In this document: piece after piece, positions 1 through 7,483 of the stretch
Numbering within the stretch: the stretch's first letter is position 1
Layout: every line of letters starts with the position of its first letter
Assembly: GCA_029243605.1 (NCBI GenBank)
Contig: JAQWRT010000048.1
Span: 1-32,873 of the forward strand
From: Myxococcota bacterium
GTDB lineage: Bacteria > Myxococcota_A > UBA9160 > UBA4427
Direction: 5' to 3'
Length of the DNA stretch: 32,873 nt
Translations under genes and position numbers: made by a program
Notes under the pieces: generated by a model
Databases searched by the model: none
What the model saw: only the letters and a program-made list of their open reading frames with translations
What the model was told of the DNA's origin: nothing

Positions 1-1844
1 CGCTGAAAGCCAAACATCGAGTAATAGATGTAGAAGGGGATCATATTCACGCCATGGTTCGCATACGCGGTTCCTGCGGCGAGCCAGGAGGAAAATGCAC
101 CCGCCTCGGTAATCCCCTCTTGCAAGATCTGGCCGTTCTTCTCTTCCCGGTAATACGAAACCTGGTCGGAGTCCACGGGCTCATAGAGCTGCCCCACCGA
201 GGAGTAGATCGCGAGCCGACGGAACATCGCCTCCATCCCAAAGGTTCTCGACTCGTCGGGGACGATGGGAACGAGGCGCTGACCAATCCCCGAATCACGA
301 CTCAGTACCTGCAGTAGCCGGACCGCCGCCATGGTGGTCGAGATCTCACGATCTCCGGTCCCATCCACCAGGGCCTGAAAAGCCGACAACTCGGGAATTT
401 CCAAGGGCGGCGCATCGATTCTCCGAGCGGGCAGATAGCCCCCGAGCTTCTCTCTTCGCTCGCGCATGTACTGAATCTCGGGGCTGTCCTCCTCGGGCTT
501 GTAGAAGGGGGCGTTGGCGATGGCATCGTCTGAAACCGGAATATTGAAGCGGTCGCGAAAACCCTTCAGCGCGGCCACGTGAAGATCGTGGATCTGATGC
601 GTAATATTCTGGCCCTCTCCGGCCTCCCCCGTGCCGTAGCCCTTGACCGTCTTGGCGAGAATCACAACGGGCTGCCCCTCGTGGGCGACGGCCTCCGCGT
701 ACGCTGCATAGACTTTCGCGGGGTCGTGCCCGCCGCGGTTCAAGCGCCAAATATCCTCGTCGCTCATGTTGGCGACCATCTCGCGCAATTCGGGGCTTTT
801 CCCGAAGAAGTGCTCCCGGGTATACGCGCCTCCGCGCACCTGGTACGCCTGATACTCGCCGTCGACCGCCTCTTCCATTCGCTTGCGAAGAATGCCGTCC
901 TTGTCTTTGGCCAGCAGCGGATCCCAATAGCTGCCCCAGATCAGCTTGATCACCCGCCAACCCGCGCCCCGAAAACTGGCCTCGAGTTCCTGGATAATCT
1001 TGCCGTTGCCCCGAACGGGGCCGTCCAGGCGTTGAAGGTTGCAATTGACCACAAAAATCAGGTTGTCGAGTTTCTCGCGGCCCGCAAGAGAGATCGCCCC
1101 AAGACTTTCAGGCTCATCGGTTTCACCGTCCCCGAGAAAAGCCCAAACCTTGCGTTTTCCATCCCCGGCGATCCCGCGATCCTGGAGATATTTCATAAAC
1201 CGCGCCTGGTAGATCGCGGTGAGTGGGCCGAGCCCCATGGAAACCGTGGGGAATTGCCAGAAGTCGGGCATCAGCCTCGGATGCGGGTACGAGGAGAGCC
1301 CGCGGCCGTCGACTTCGCGTCGGAAATGGAGAAGTTGCTCCTCGCTGATTCGCCCCTCGAGAAAAGCCCGGGCATAGATGCCCGGGGCCGAATGGCCCTG
1401 GATATAGAGCAGGTCTCCCTCGTGCCCTTCACCCGGGCCGTGAAAGAAATGATTGAAGCCCACGTCGTAGAGGGTCGCTGCCGACGCGAAACTCGAGATG
1501 TGCCCACCCAGGGATGAATCCACCCGGTTCGCCTGGACCACCATCGCCATGGCGTTCCAGCGAATGATCGACCGAACCCTGTGCTCGAGCCCAGGATCTC
1601 CCGGCCTAGGGGCCTGGGCGGATTCGGGGATCGAGTTCACGTAGGCGGTATTGGCGCTGTAGGGAAGGTAAGCCCCCTTCCTGCGCGCGCGGCGGACTAG
1701 GCGGCCGACCAGATAGTGGGCCCGTTCCACGCCGCCCCGCTCCAGGACGGAGTCCAGCGCATCGAGCCATTCCTGGGTCTCTCCGGGGTCCTGATCGTCG
1801 ACTCCCGAACCCGGGCTTCCCGTGAGTCCCTTCGACTCACTCAT
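1..1844 (-). CDS. aceE: Pyruvate dehydrogenase E1 component, homodimeric type (partial, C-terminus outside window)
   Basis: This is the thiamine-diphosphate decarboxylase subunit of the pyruvate dehydrogenase complex, which turns pyruvate into an acetyl group passed to the lipoyl E2 subunit. About 614 residues are visible; the E. coli protein has 887, so roughly the last third lies beyond the edge. The N-terminus begins MSESKG and aligns with E. coli AceE at the same point. The ThDP/Mg motif GDGETDEPES starts near residue 238, followed by NCNLQRLDGPVRGNGKI. Other shared blocks are GLSSYPHPRLMPDFW, NRGGHDPAKVYAA and IPFYIYYSMFGFQ at the very edge. The ATG at 1842-1844 was chosen from this alignment; upstream there is only a weak GGGGAG. 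E2 and E3 genes would be expected beyond position 1 but cannot be seen. Confidence is very high. Confidence 0.97.
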   Translation of the reverse strand, partial: MSESKGLTGSPGSGVDDQDPGETQEWLDALDSVLERGGVERAHYLVGRLVRRARRKGAYLPYSANTAYVNSIPESAQAPRPGDPGLEHRVRSIIRWNAMAMVVQANRVDSSLGGHISSFASAATLYDVGFNHFFHGPGEGHEGDLLYIQGHSAPGIYARAFLEGRISEEQLLHFRREVDGRGLSSYPHPRLMPDFWQFPTVSMGLGPLTAIYQARFMKYLQDRGIAGDGKRKVWAFLGDGETDEPESLGAISLAGREKLDNLIFVVNCNLQRLDGPVRGNGKIIQELEASFRGAGWRVIKLIWGSYWDPLLAKDKDGILRKRMEEAVDGEYQAYQVRGGAYTREHFFGKSPELREMVANMSDEDIWRLNRGGHDPAKVYAAYAEAVAHEGQPVVILAKTVKGYGTGEAGEGQNITHQIHDLHVAALKGFRDRFNIPVSDDAIANAPFYKPEEDSPEIQYMRERREKLGGYLPARRIDAPPLEIPELSAFQALVDGTGDREISTTMAAVRLLQVLSRDSGIGQRLVPIVPDESRTFGMEAMFRRLAIYSSVGQLYEPVDSDQVSYYREEKNGQILQEGITEAGAFSSWLAAGTAYANHGVNMIPFYIYYSMFGFQ

Positions 1845-2564
1845 GGAGCGAAACCCGTGCTCCCCGGTTCGGTACGGCCGACCAATCTCAAGTCACTCTC
1901 CCATTCAATGACCGAGGATAGCGCTGGATCTTTCAAAGAGGAACACGGGACCACCAAGGGCACCCACCCGACCGTAGAAGCCACCGTTCCGGGCAAATCC
2001 TCGACGCCAGTCCCAGTAAAAAGCACAGAAGACACCGACCGCGGGTGACCCTCCCGCGCTTGAAGCTTTCAACCGAGTCCCTCCTTGCCACCCAGGAGAA
2101 AAGAGTGCCGATTCGGGACAGTCTCGATAAAGACCGATTCAGCGACTCGACTCGGCGCGAGAAAATTTGAGCGGGACCGGCGTTCTCGCCCATTCATCCG
2201 CCGCTTTTCGGTCGCTTCAGCGCTGACGCATCGGCACATCGATCGGGCCTCGGATTTTCCGCCGAGGAGCGGCAGAGACCTGGTTCCGCTCCAGCGTGAA
2301 TCTCCCGGGGACTGAGGGGCCGATAGGAGGGTTCTAACCCATCCGGTATCGATCAAAAATCCCTCCAGACCGTTCTTTAGACAGTTCTCCTGTAACTTTT
2401 ACTCAAGAGGATTGACGAAGGCATCGATGTGACTAGATCGTAACAAGTGAAGAAACGACAAACAGAAGATCGACGGCAGGCATCGCTCACGGGAGCGGGG
2501 AGCCCCTCCCCTCCGGGGCCACCCTCAAGCCTCCCTCAACTACCCCACTACCGGAGACGAACCG
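1845..2564. other. Long intergenic region between aceE and the XRE regulator
   Basis: This 720-bp stretch separates two divergent genes. Open frames inside it (for example 2085-2315 plus and 1841-2035 minus) resemble no family I know and lack good ribosome binding sites. The stretch from about 2380 to 2460 is more AT-rich than its surroundings and holds a possible plus-strand promoter. It presumably carries the promoters of both flanking genes. I see no RNA gene. Confidence 0.6.
2412..2439 (+). promoter_or_regulatory. Weak candidate sigma70-type promoter for the XRE gene
   Basis: TTGACG at 2412-2417 is followed after 16 bp by TAGATC at 2434-2439, in a locally AT-richer stretch. The -35 matches consensus at five of six positions; the -10 is poor. 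It would give a leader of about 120 nt before the start codon at 2565. This is a sequence match only. Confidence 0.3.
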
Positions 2565-2843
2565 ATGGATTATTTCGATGAGGCAGCAGGCGAAGACAAC
2601 TTTGAGGGCGACGAAGTCGTCCAGAACCGGGTTAGGGAAATCCGCAAGAGCAGGCTGATGACCCAATCCCAGCTCGCCAATCGCGCAAAACTCGCCCGGC
2701 GTACGGTTCACAGCGTCGAGAAGGGCTTGAGCTGCCGCATGGACACCAAGCGGAAGGTCCTCATCGGCCTGGGCTTGACCTTCGAGGACAGGGAACTGGT
2801 CTTCCCCAGGCGGGCGAAATCCGACTCGGAGATTCCCTACTAA
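2565..2843 (+). CDS. Small XRE-family helix-turn-helix regulator
   Basis: This 92-residue protein is essentially one Cro/C1-type DNA-binding domain. After an acidic N-terminal tail (residues 1-20) comes VREIRKSRLMTQSQLANRAK, then LARRTVHSVEKG, the usual helix-turn-helix spacing, and a conserved tail with RMDTKRKVLIGLGL and EDRELVFP. It probably binds DNA as a dimer and has no ligand domain. The ATG follows GGAG (2553-2556) at 8 bp. It is transcribed away from aceE with a long gap between, so a role in controlling pyruvate dehydrogenase is possible but is inference only. The target is unknown. Confidence 0.85.
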   Translation: MDYFDEAAGEDNFEGDEVVQNRVREIRKSRLMTQSQLANRAKLARRTVHSVEKGLSCRMDTKRKVLIGLGLTFEDRELVFPRRAKSDSEIPY

Positions 2844-2859
2844 GTCGCCATTCCGGTGG

Positions 2860-2878
2860 GGGCGCGCCTGGAGCGCCC
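2860..2878 (+). terminator. Possible terminator hairpin after the XRE gene
   Basis: GGGCGC (2860-2865) and GCGCCC (2873-2878) form a perfect 6-bp stem with a 7-nt loop, starting 17 nt after the stop codon. No T-run follows, so intrinsic termination is uncertain in this GC-rich genome. Confidence 0.35.
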
Positions 2879-2910
2879 GCCCCGACCTGGGCTAGGGCCC
2901 CTCAGCGCCA

Positions 2911-2967
2911 CGAGAGAGTCGAATTGGGCTCTCGAAACCCCGGGAAGCGGCCCAATGGGGTTTCGAG
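2911..2967 (+). promoter_or_regulatory. Leader with three mutually overlapping inverted repeats upstream of the helicase gene
   Basis: Three perfect inverted repeats share bases or interleave. Stem A pairs CGAGAG 2911-2916 with CTCTCG 2929-2934. Stem B pairs ATTGGGC 2923-2929 with GCCCAAT 2950-2956. Stem C pairs CTCGAAACCCC 2931-2941 with GGGGTTTCGAG 2957-2967, an 11-bp stem. A competes with both B and C, and B and C interleave with connecting loops too short for both to form fully. The element lies about 200 nt before the helicase start codon. The layout recalls an RNA switch or attenuator, but it could instead be a DNA operator (stem C alone is a 27-bp gapped palindrome with an internal GGG/CCC). 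No T-run follows stem C. Confidence 0.45.
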
Positions 2968-3164
2968 GCAAAGAATGGTAAGCTGCGCCGCACTGAGGCC
3001 AGCCCGGCTCCTCGACACCGAGTGCACAGCCGGCCTCCCGAGTTCTCGCAATGCCTCGATTCGGAGCCTTGGCGGGAAGTATTCTTGCCTTGCGCCTGAC
3101 GTAGCGCGAAGAGACCGCCAGCCGGCGACCCCGGCGACGGCGAATTGAGGAACGAGCGACCGCG

Positions 3165-4937
3165 ATGACCGAGCTTTCCAACCCTACCGGGCCCGGGGTA
3201 ACACCCGCGCCAGTCTCCGCCTCCCTCGAGGCCGTCCCCAAGCCGCTTGAGGACGCCATGCGCCGGCGCGGCTTTGACGACCTCACCCTTGTCCAGCGCG
3301 CCGTGTTGGCCGCGGAATCCGACGGAAGGGATCTACGCATCTCCTCCCAGACGGGCTCGGGCAAGACCGTCGCCATTGGCCTCGGCCTCGCCGATCACCT
3401 TCTTGAACGCCTCTCCGGGCCACCTCATCCCCAGCCTGGACCCAGCGTCCTCATCCTCGTCCCAACCCGAGAACTCGCCATGCAGGTCCGCGAAGAGTTC
3501 CAATGGCTCTTTGCAGGAGTCCGTGGACTGCGGACCGAAGTGGTCATGGGGGGCACGTCCGTCCTGATGGAACGCAAGGCTTTGGCGAGGAATCCCCAGA
3601 TTGTCGTCGGGACGCCAGGCCGCACCCTGGACCACATCAAGGGCGGCGCCTTCAGCACCGCCGGCATCGAACATGTCGCCCTGGACGAATCCGACAGGAT
3701 GCTCGACATGGGATTCAGGGATGAGCTCGAGGCCATCCTCGAAAAGCTCCCGGCCCAACGTCGTACTCATCTGATCTCGGCCACCTTTCCCAGCGGAGTT
3801 CGCCGGCTCGCGGATCGCTTTCAAAAAGAAGTTCTTCATATCGAGGGGACACGCCTCGGAGCCGCCAACGCCGATATCGAGCACACCGCTCATCTGGTGG
3901 ATCGCCGAGATGCCTATGCTGCCCTGGTGAACCTCTTGCTCCTGAATGAAGGGGGCCGCTGCTTGATCTTCGTCGAACGGCGAATGGAGGCGAGTTCCCT
4001 GGCGACGAAACTCTCGGGCGATGGCTTCCCCGTCCAGCCCTTCAGCGGAGAGCTCCCCCAAGCCCAGCGAACACGAACTCTCAACGCGTTCCGAGACGGG
4101 ACGATTCGAACCCTGGTCTCGACAGACGTCGCCGCTCGGGGCATCGATATTCCCAACATCGAACTCGTGATCCACATGGATCCACCCGGCGATGCCGACT
4201 CCTACGTCCACCGGAGTGGCAGAACCGGCCGAGCCGGCCAGACGGGAAAGAGCGTCATGCTCGCGGCCCCGCGAATCCAGCGTCAGATGACGCGCCTGCT
4301 CGGTGCCGCTCGCATCGAAATGGAGTGGGCGCCTGCCCCTGGGGCCAGCAAGGTGAACAAGCAGCTACGCAAACGCTTCCGGCACGAAATGCATCAGCGC
4401 CTGAGCGAGGAGAACCAGCTCAGTCAGGCTCAACTCGATTACGCAAAGGGGCTCCTTGACGGTCGCGATCCCGCCGCCGTAGTGGCCCACCTGCTCGAGT
4501 TGGCGCAGCCCAAGCCCAAGCGAGAACCCATGGAAGTCCGAGAACCAAAAGCGGGCGCCCCGCCCTCCCACGGCCCGAGCAACCGAGGCTTTACCCGATT
4601 TTCGATCAACTGGGGCGAAGCTAGCGGCGCCACCACTAATCGCATTCTCGGGCACGTCTGCCGCCGGGGACAAATCAAGAGTCCCATGGTCGGGGCCATC
4701 GAGATCGGTAGCGAGAAATCGACCTTCGACGTGGACGCCAACGCGGCCGCTCGCTTCGAAAAACTGGTCAAGCGACGAGACCCCCGCGACCCGAACCTCC
4801 GGATCGTACGCACCACCGCCGGGGGCCGAAGCGGAGAAACCGCTCGTCCCAAGAGATCGGGCAAGCCCGCAGAGAAGCGGGCAAGAGGCAAGTTCAAAAA
4901 GCCCTTCAACGCCAAGAAGCCCCGGAAAAAGGCCTAA
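3165..4937 (+). CDS. DEAD-box-type ATP-dependent RNA helicase with DbpA-like C-terminal RNA-binding domain
   Basis: This 590-residue RNA-remodelling ATPase shows the full motif set: TGSGKT (63-68, motif I), PTRELAMQ (Ia), TPGR (Ib), motif II as DESD (174-177), SAT (205-207), LIFVERR (IV), TDVAARGIDIP (V) and HRSGRTGR (349-356, VI). The region around residues 475-550 (FSINWGEASGATTNRILGHV, then GAIEIGSEKSTFDV) resembles the DbpA RNA-binding domain, which in E. coli DbpA recognises 23S rRNA hairpin 92. A Lys/Arg-rich tail follows. A role in large-subunit ribosome assembly is therefore likely but is inferred. Motif II reads DESD rather than DEAD; the codons GAC GAA TCC GAC are clear. The ATG has only a weak upstream GAG as ribosome binding site. 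The gene follows a 320-bp leader with unusual inverted repeats. Confidence 0.93.
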   Translation: MTELSNPTGPGVTPAPVSASLEAVPKPLEDAMRRRGFDDLTLVQRAVLAAESDGRDLRISSQTGSGKTVAIGLGLADHLLERLSGPPHPQPGPSVLILVPTRELAMQVREEFQWLFAGVRGLRTEVVMGGTSVLMERKALARNPQIVVGTPGRTLDHIKGGAFSTAGIEHVALDESDRMLDMGFRDELEAILEKLPAQRRTHLISATFPSGVRRLADRFQKEVLHIEGTRLGAANADIEHTAHLVDRRDAYAALVNLLLLNEGGRCLIFVERRMEASSLATKLSGDGFPVQPFSGELPQAQRTRTLNAFRDGTIRTLVSTDVAARGIDIPNIELVIHMDPPGDADSYVHRSGRTGRAGQTGKSVMLAAPRIQRQMTRLLGAARIEMEWAPAPGASKVNKQLRKRFRHEMHQRLSEENQLSQAQLDYAKGLLDGRDPAAVVAHLLELAQPKPKREPMEVREPKAGAPPSHGPSNRGFTRFSINWGEASGATTNRILGHVCRRGQIKSPMVGAIEIGSEKSTFDVDANAAARFEKLVKRRDPRDPNLRIVRTTAGGRSGETARPKRSGKPAEKRARGKFKKPFNAKKPRKKA

Positions 4938-5093
4938 CAACCCAGCCGCGGGAACTTGCCTGGGACAACCGGGCCGCCGAAATCCAGCCCGGCTCGCCCG
5001 ACCCCCTCCAGGCAAGCGAACTCCTGGGTGGGGCTATACTCGGCCTCTCTTCTCCGGGCGGCGTGAGCACGCCCGCTTCCAGGAGACCGCAAC

Positions 5094-6317
5094 TTGGCCC
5101 AATGCCTCTTGATCACGGGAATGCACCGAAGTGGGACATCCGCCGTGGCGGGGGCCCTCGACGCCCTGGGCGTCGATTTCGGAGACCGGTTGATGCCCCC
5201 TCGAGAGGGTGAGAACAGCCGGGGATATTTCGAAGATCTTGAAATTCACAAAGCCCACGACCGGCTTCTCTCAGATGCAGGTCATAGCTGGGATGACCCT
5301 CGCGCGCTCGATGAGTCGCACCTTCCCGAGAGATCGCTCGGAGATTTTCGCGAAGAGATCAGACGCATTCTCCGGGACCGGTTCAGCACAAAGACCCTAT
5401 GGGCCATCAAGGATCCACGAATCTGCCTGCTGGGCGCGACCTGGCTCGAAGTTCTCGACGATCTCGGGATCGAAACCCGTTGGGTCATCGTTCACCGGCA
5501 CCCCAATGAGGTCGCGGCTTCCCTGGCCCACCGGAACGGTTTTTCGGCGGAAAAGAGCGCGGCGCTCTGGCTTAACCATAACCTGGCAATCGAATCCTCT
5601 ACCCGGGGAGTCCCCAGAGCCTTCATCACCTACGACGAACTTCTCGATTCCCCTGGCGACAACCTCACTCGCCTGGCCCACGAACTGGATCTTTCTTGGC
5701 CTCTCGCCCCCGACCAGGCCGATGCCCATGTGCGCGATTTTCTCGCCCCCGCTTTGCGAAATCACACGGCATACCCGGAAGAAAAGGTACGAGCAGGACG
5801 CTTCTCCCCGTGGCCCGAACGCCTGCACCTCCTATTGCTCACCGCCAGCAGGGCTCGGTCCACCCCGCTCAGCGACCCGGTGGACAACCTCGTTCGGGGG
5901 ATGCCTCCTTTCGAAGACCTCGTCGACCCCTTCCCCCTCGAGCACAACGCCCAGCGAGCCAATCTCCTGGAGGGGGAATTGGCTTCCCTTCGCGACCAAC
6001 TCGTCTCCCTCTCCGACCAACTCGTCTCCCTCTCCGACATGACCGAAGATCGCCTCAATGCGGCTGAGAGCGTCTTGGGAACTGATGCACAAGAAAAGCG
6101 CGACACAGCCGCGGCGATCACCGGACTCCAAGAACAACTCGACGAGCAGTCAAAATGGCTCCGTATCCAGGAAGACGAAATCGAAACGCATAAAGGCGCG
6201 ATCAAAGCCCTCCAGGAACAGTTGGGGGAGCGGACTCGCTGGCTTCAAATTCAAAGCGAAGCCATCGACCGACTCCTCGGGGAGTTGGAGCAACTCAAGA
6301 AGGCCTCCGAGTGCTGA
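5094..6317 (+). CDS. Sulfotransferase-family protein with C-terminal coiled coil
   Basis: This 407-residue protein probably moves a sulfo group from PAPS to a carbohydrate or other acceptor. The N-terminal GMHRSGTS (9-16) is the 5'-phosphosulfate-binding loop, and VIVHRHPNEVAASLAHR (131-147) matches the 3'-phosphate-binding segment. GYFED (44-48) and IKDPRICLLGATW also fit the family. Residues from about 295 to 405 are a long predicted coiled coil rich in Glu, Gln and Leu. It contains an exact repeat of DQLVSLS and a diverged repeat pair, LQEQLDEQSKWL and LQEQLGERTRWL. The start is TTG at 5094, supported by AGGAG at 5081-5085 with 8-bp spacing and by homology beginning at once. The acceptor is unknown. 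The coiled coil suggests self-association or tethering. The Nudix gene follows after 36 bp. Confidence 0.85.
   Translation: MAQCLLITGMHRSGTSAVAGALDALGVDFGDRLMPPREGENSRGYFEDLEIHKAHDRLLSDAGHSWDDPRALDESHLPERSLGDFREEIRRILRDRFSTKTLWAIKDPRICLLGATWLEVLDDLGIETRWVIVHRHPNEVAASLAHRNGFSAEKSAALWLNHNLAIESSTRGVPRAFITYDELLDSPGDNLTRLAHELDLSWPLAPDQADAHVRDFLAPALRNHTAYPEEKVRAGRFSPWPERLHLLLLTASRARSTPLSDPVDNLVRGMPPFEDLVDPFPLEHNAQRANLLEGELASLRDQLVSLSDQLVSLSDMTEDRLNAAESVLGTDAQEKRDTAAAITGLQEQLDEQSKWLRIQEDEIETHKGAIKALQEQLGERTRWLQIQSEAIDRLLGELEQLKKASEC
5994..6035 (+). repeat. 21-bp exact tandem duplication inside the sulfotransferase coiled coil
   Basis: The unit GACCAACTCGTCTCCCTCTC C (21 bp) occurs twice head to tail at 5994-6014 and 6015-6035. 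It encodes DQLVSLS twice in frame, adding one heptad to the coiled coil. Exact nucleotide identity suggests a recent duplication or slippage event. Confidence 0.9.
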
Positions 6318-6353
6318 ACGGGTCCAACGGCTGGCTGCGGAAGACCAAGGTCC

Positions 6354-7103
6354 ATGAAGTCTACTGACGCGAGCGACGAGAATCGCGAGCGCGTGGATCC
6401 AGTGGCCGGCGCGCAAGCCGAGCCCCCTCCCCATGGTCGGTCCGTGTTCGCTCCCCCGGATCTCGATCCCAGCCTCAGCCTCCTGGAAGCACATTTCGAG
6501 AGTGCCAGAGGGCGAACACCCGACCCCATTCGGAATTACCACCGAGAAAGCCCCGTCAGCGATCGGATCCGGGACCAGGCCGTCGCCGCCTCGGTCCTTC
6601 TCCCCATAATCGAGAGACCCGAGGGCTTGCAAATCCTCTTGACCCGACGCCACCACGCCATCACGTATCCAGGGCAAATCTGCTTTCCCGGCGGACGCGC
6701 GGATGCCACCGATGGGAGCGCCGAGGCAACCGCCCTCCGGGAGACCCACGAAGAGATCGGGCTCACACCCAGCCGAGTACGTATTCTGGGGAGGCTCGGG
6801 ATCTACCACACCCAATCCGGTTACCGCATCACACCCATCGTCGGACTCATCCGGCCGCCCTTCTCTTTGTCGGCCAGCCCCCACGAAGTCGACGAAATCC
6901 TCGAGATCCCCCTGGCCACATTGACCCGATCCTCGTCCTATAGGATCTGGCGAACCGCCCCAGAAACCGACCAGGCGTTCTTCGCCATGGAGTACGGGGA
7001 AATTCGCCTGACGGGCCCCACGGTCTGTCTCGCCATGGGCTTCTACGAAGCCCTGGCCGCCACCCACACACCCCCCGTCGAGCCCCGCTCCTCCCGACCT
7101 TGA
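6354..7103 (+). CDS. Nudix hydrolase, CoA pyrophosphatase (NudL)-like
   Basis: This 249-residue protein probably cleaves the pyrophosphate of coenzyme A or its derivatives. LLTRRHHAITYPGQICFPGG is the NuCoA-type signature, and the Nudix box follows directly: GGRADATDGSAEATALRE, then THEEIGL, with the REXXEE metal-binding core. TGYQ-type proteins have a conserved block that appears here as SGYRITPIVGLI, then DEILEIPLA. The first ~85 residues are longer than in E. coli NudL (192 residues) and Pro-rich at first; there is no second Met in that part, so the ATG at 6354 is the best available start. The gene lies 36 bp after the sulfotransferase gene, so the two are probably co-transcribed. The stop codon TGA (7101-7103) sits inside the -35 box of the csoR promoter. 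Confidence 0.85.
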   Translation: MKSTDASDENRERVDPVAGAQAEPPPHGRSVFAPPDLDPSLSLLEAHFESARGRTPDPIRNYHRESPVSDRIRDQAVAASVLLPIIERPEGLQILLTRRHHAITYPGQICFPGGRADATDGSAEATALRETHEEIGLTPSRVRILGRLGIYHTQSGYRITPIVGLIRPPFSLSASPHEVDEILEIPLATLTRSSSYRIWRTAPETDQAFFAMEYGEIRLTGPTVCLAMGFYEALAATHTPPVEPRSSRP

Positions 7104-7128
7104 CATATACCCCATGGGGGTATATGAT
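7100..7128 (+). promoter_or_regulatory. Strong sigma70-type promoter of the csoR-permease pair
   Basis: TTGACA (7100-7105) and TATGAT (7123-7128) are separated by exactly 17 bp, giving a perfect -35 and a near-perfect -10. Transcription would start near 7135 and leave a leader of about 45 nt before the GTG at 7181. The first operator-like dyad fills the spacer and the second covers the predicted start site, the usual geometry for repression. Confidence 0.8.
7104..7126 (+). promoter_or_regulatory. CsoR-type operator 1
   Basis: This 23-bp dyad is centred on 7115, with ATATACCCC on the left and GGGGTATAT on the right and a single mismatched pair beside the centre. G/C tracts flanked by TATA-like arms are typical of CsoR-family operators. 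It overlaps the promoter spacer and the -10 box. Confidence 0.75.
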
Positions 7129-7147
7129 TATACCTCCCGGGGGTATA
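7129..7147 (+). promoter_or_regulatory. CsoR-type operator 2
   Basis: This 19-bp dyad, TATACCTCCCGGGGGTATA, is centred on 7138 with one mismatched pair. Its centre lies 23 bp from that of operator 1, about two helical turns, so two repressor tetramers could bind on the same face. It covers the predicted transcription start. Confidence 0.72.
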
Positions 7148-7180
7148 TAGCGGCCCCCGGAAACGAGGAGGGTCGGCCCC

Positions 7181-7480
7181 GTGCAACATTTCAAGGATCC
7201 CCAGGTCGGCAAGAAACTTCTGGCCCGCCTGCGTCGCGTCGAGGGCCAGGTCAACGCCATCACCCGGATGATCGAGGAAGAGAAATATTGCGTGGATATC
7301 CTGCTGCAGATCTCCGCCGCCCAGGGCGCCCTGGGCAAAGCGGGGCAACTCCTGCTCGGGACTCACGTGGAGAGCTGCGTGGCCAACGCGTTTGAAAGTG
7401 GATCGAAGAAGGAACGTGAAGAGACCGTCAACGAACTGATGGAAGTCTTCTCCCGCTACGGCGGGATCGCGGGGCGCTAA
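7181..7480 (+). CDS. csoR: CsoR-family Cu(I)-sensing transcriptional repressor
   Basis: This 99-residue all-helical repressor belongs to the CsoR/RcnR/FrmR family. LLARLRRVEGQVNAITRMIE is the family's N-terminal helix signature. The metal-site residues are Cys37, His62 and Cys66, with the same spacing as Cys36-His61-Cys65 of Mycobacterium tuberculosis CsoR; this favours Cu(I) over nickel, formaldehyde or persulfide sensing. The GTG at 7181 is chosen because the family alignment starts there; GAGGAGGG lies about 10 nt upstream. In the known model the apo-protein binds the operator and Cu(I) releases it. The gene sits behind two dyads and 3 bp ahead of the permease gene, so it very likely controls itself and the exporter. 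Confidence 0.92.
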   Translation: MQHFKDPQVGKKLLARLRRVEGQVNAITRMIEEEKYCVDILLQISAAQGALGKAGQLLLGTHVESCVANAFESGSKKEREETVNELMEVFSRYGGIAGR

Positions 7481-7483
7481 ATC

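Noticed and set aside
579..1517. A 312-codon plus-strand open frame opposite aceE
   Set aside because: AceE motifs are continuous on the minus strand here, including the GDG motif; the antisense frame is a shadow.
1841..2035. A 64-codon minus-strand frame whose TGA overlaps the aceE ATG, suggesting a coupled leader gene
   Set aside because: No ribosome binding site, no family features, and Ser/Gly/Pro-poor-quality composition; overlap by chance is likely.
2085..2315. A 76-codon plus-strand frame in the aceE-XRE gap
   Set aside because: Arg/Ser-rich composition typical of non-coding GC-rich DNA, with no good start signal or recognisable domain.
2923..2967. A fully formed H-type pseudoknot of stems B and C
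   Set aside because: The connecting segments are 1, 8 and 0 nt, too short to span both stems when complete; alternative conformations are more plausible.
2840..3376. A 178-codon minus-strand frame overlapping the helicase leader and 5' end
   Set aside because: It overlaps the well-supported helicase N-terminus and has no family signature; composition is Arg/Ser/Pro-rich.
5994..6035. Tandem repeat as a CRISPR-like or mobile-element feature
   Set aside because: Only two copies, no spacers, and in frame within a coiled coil.
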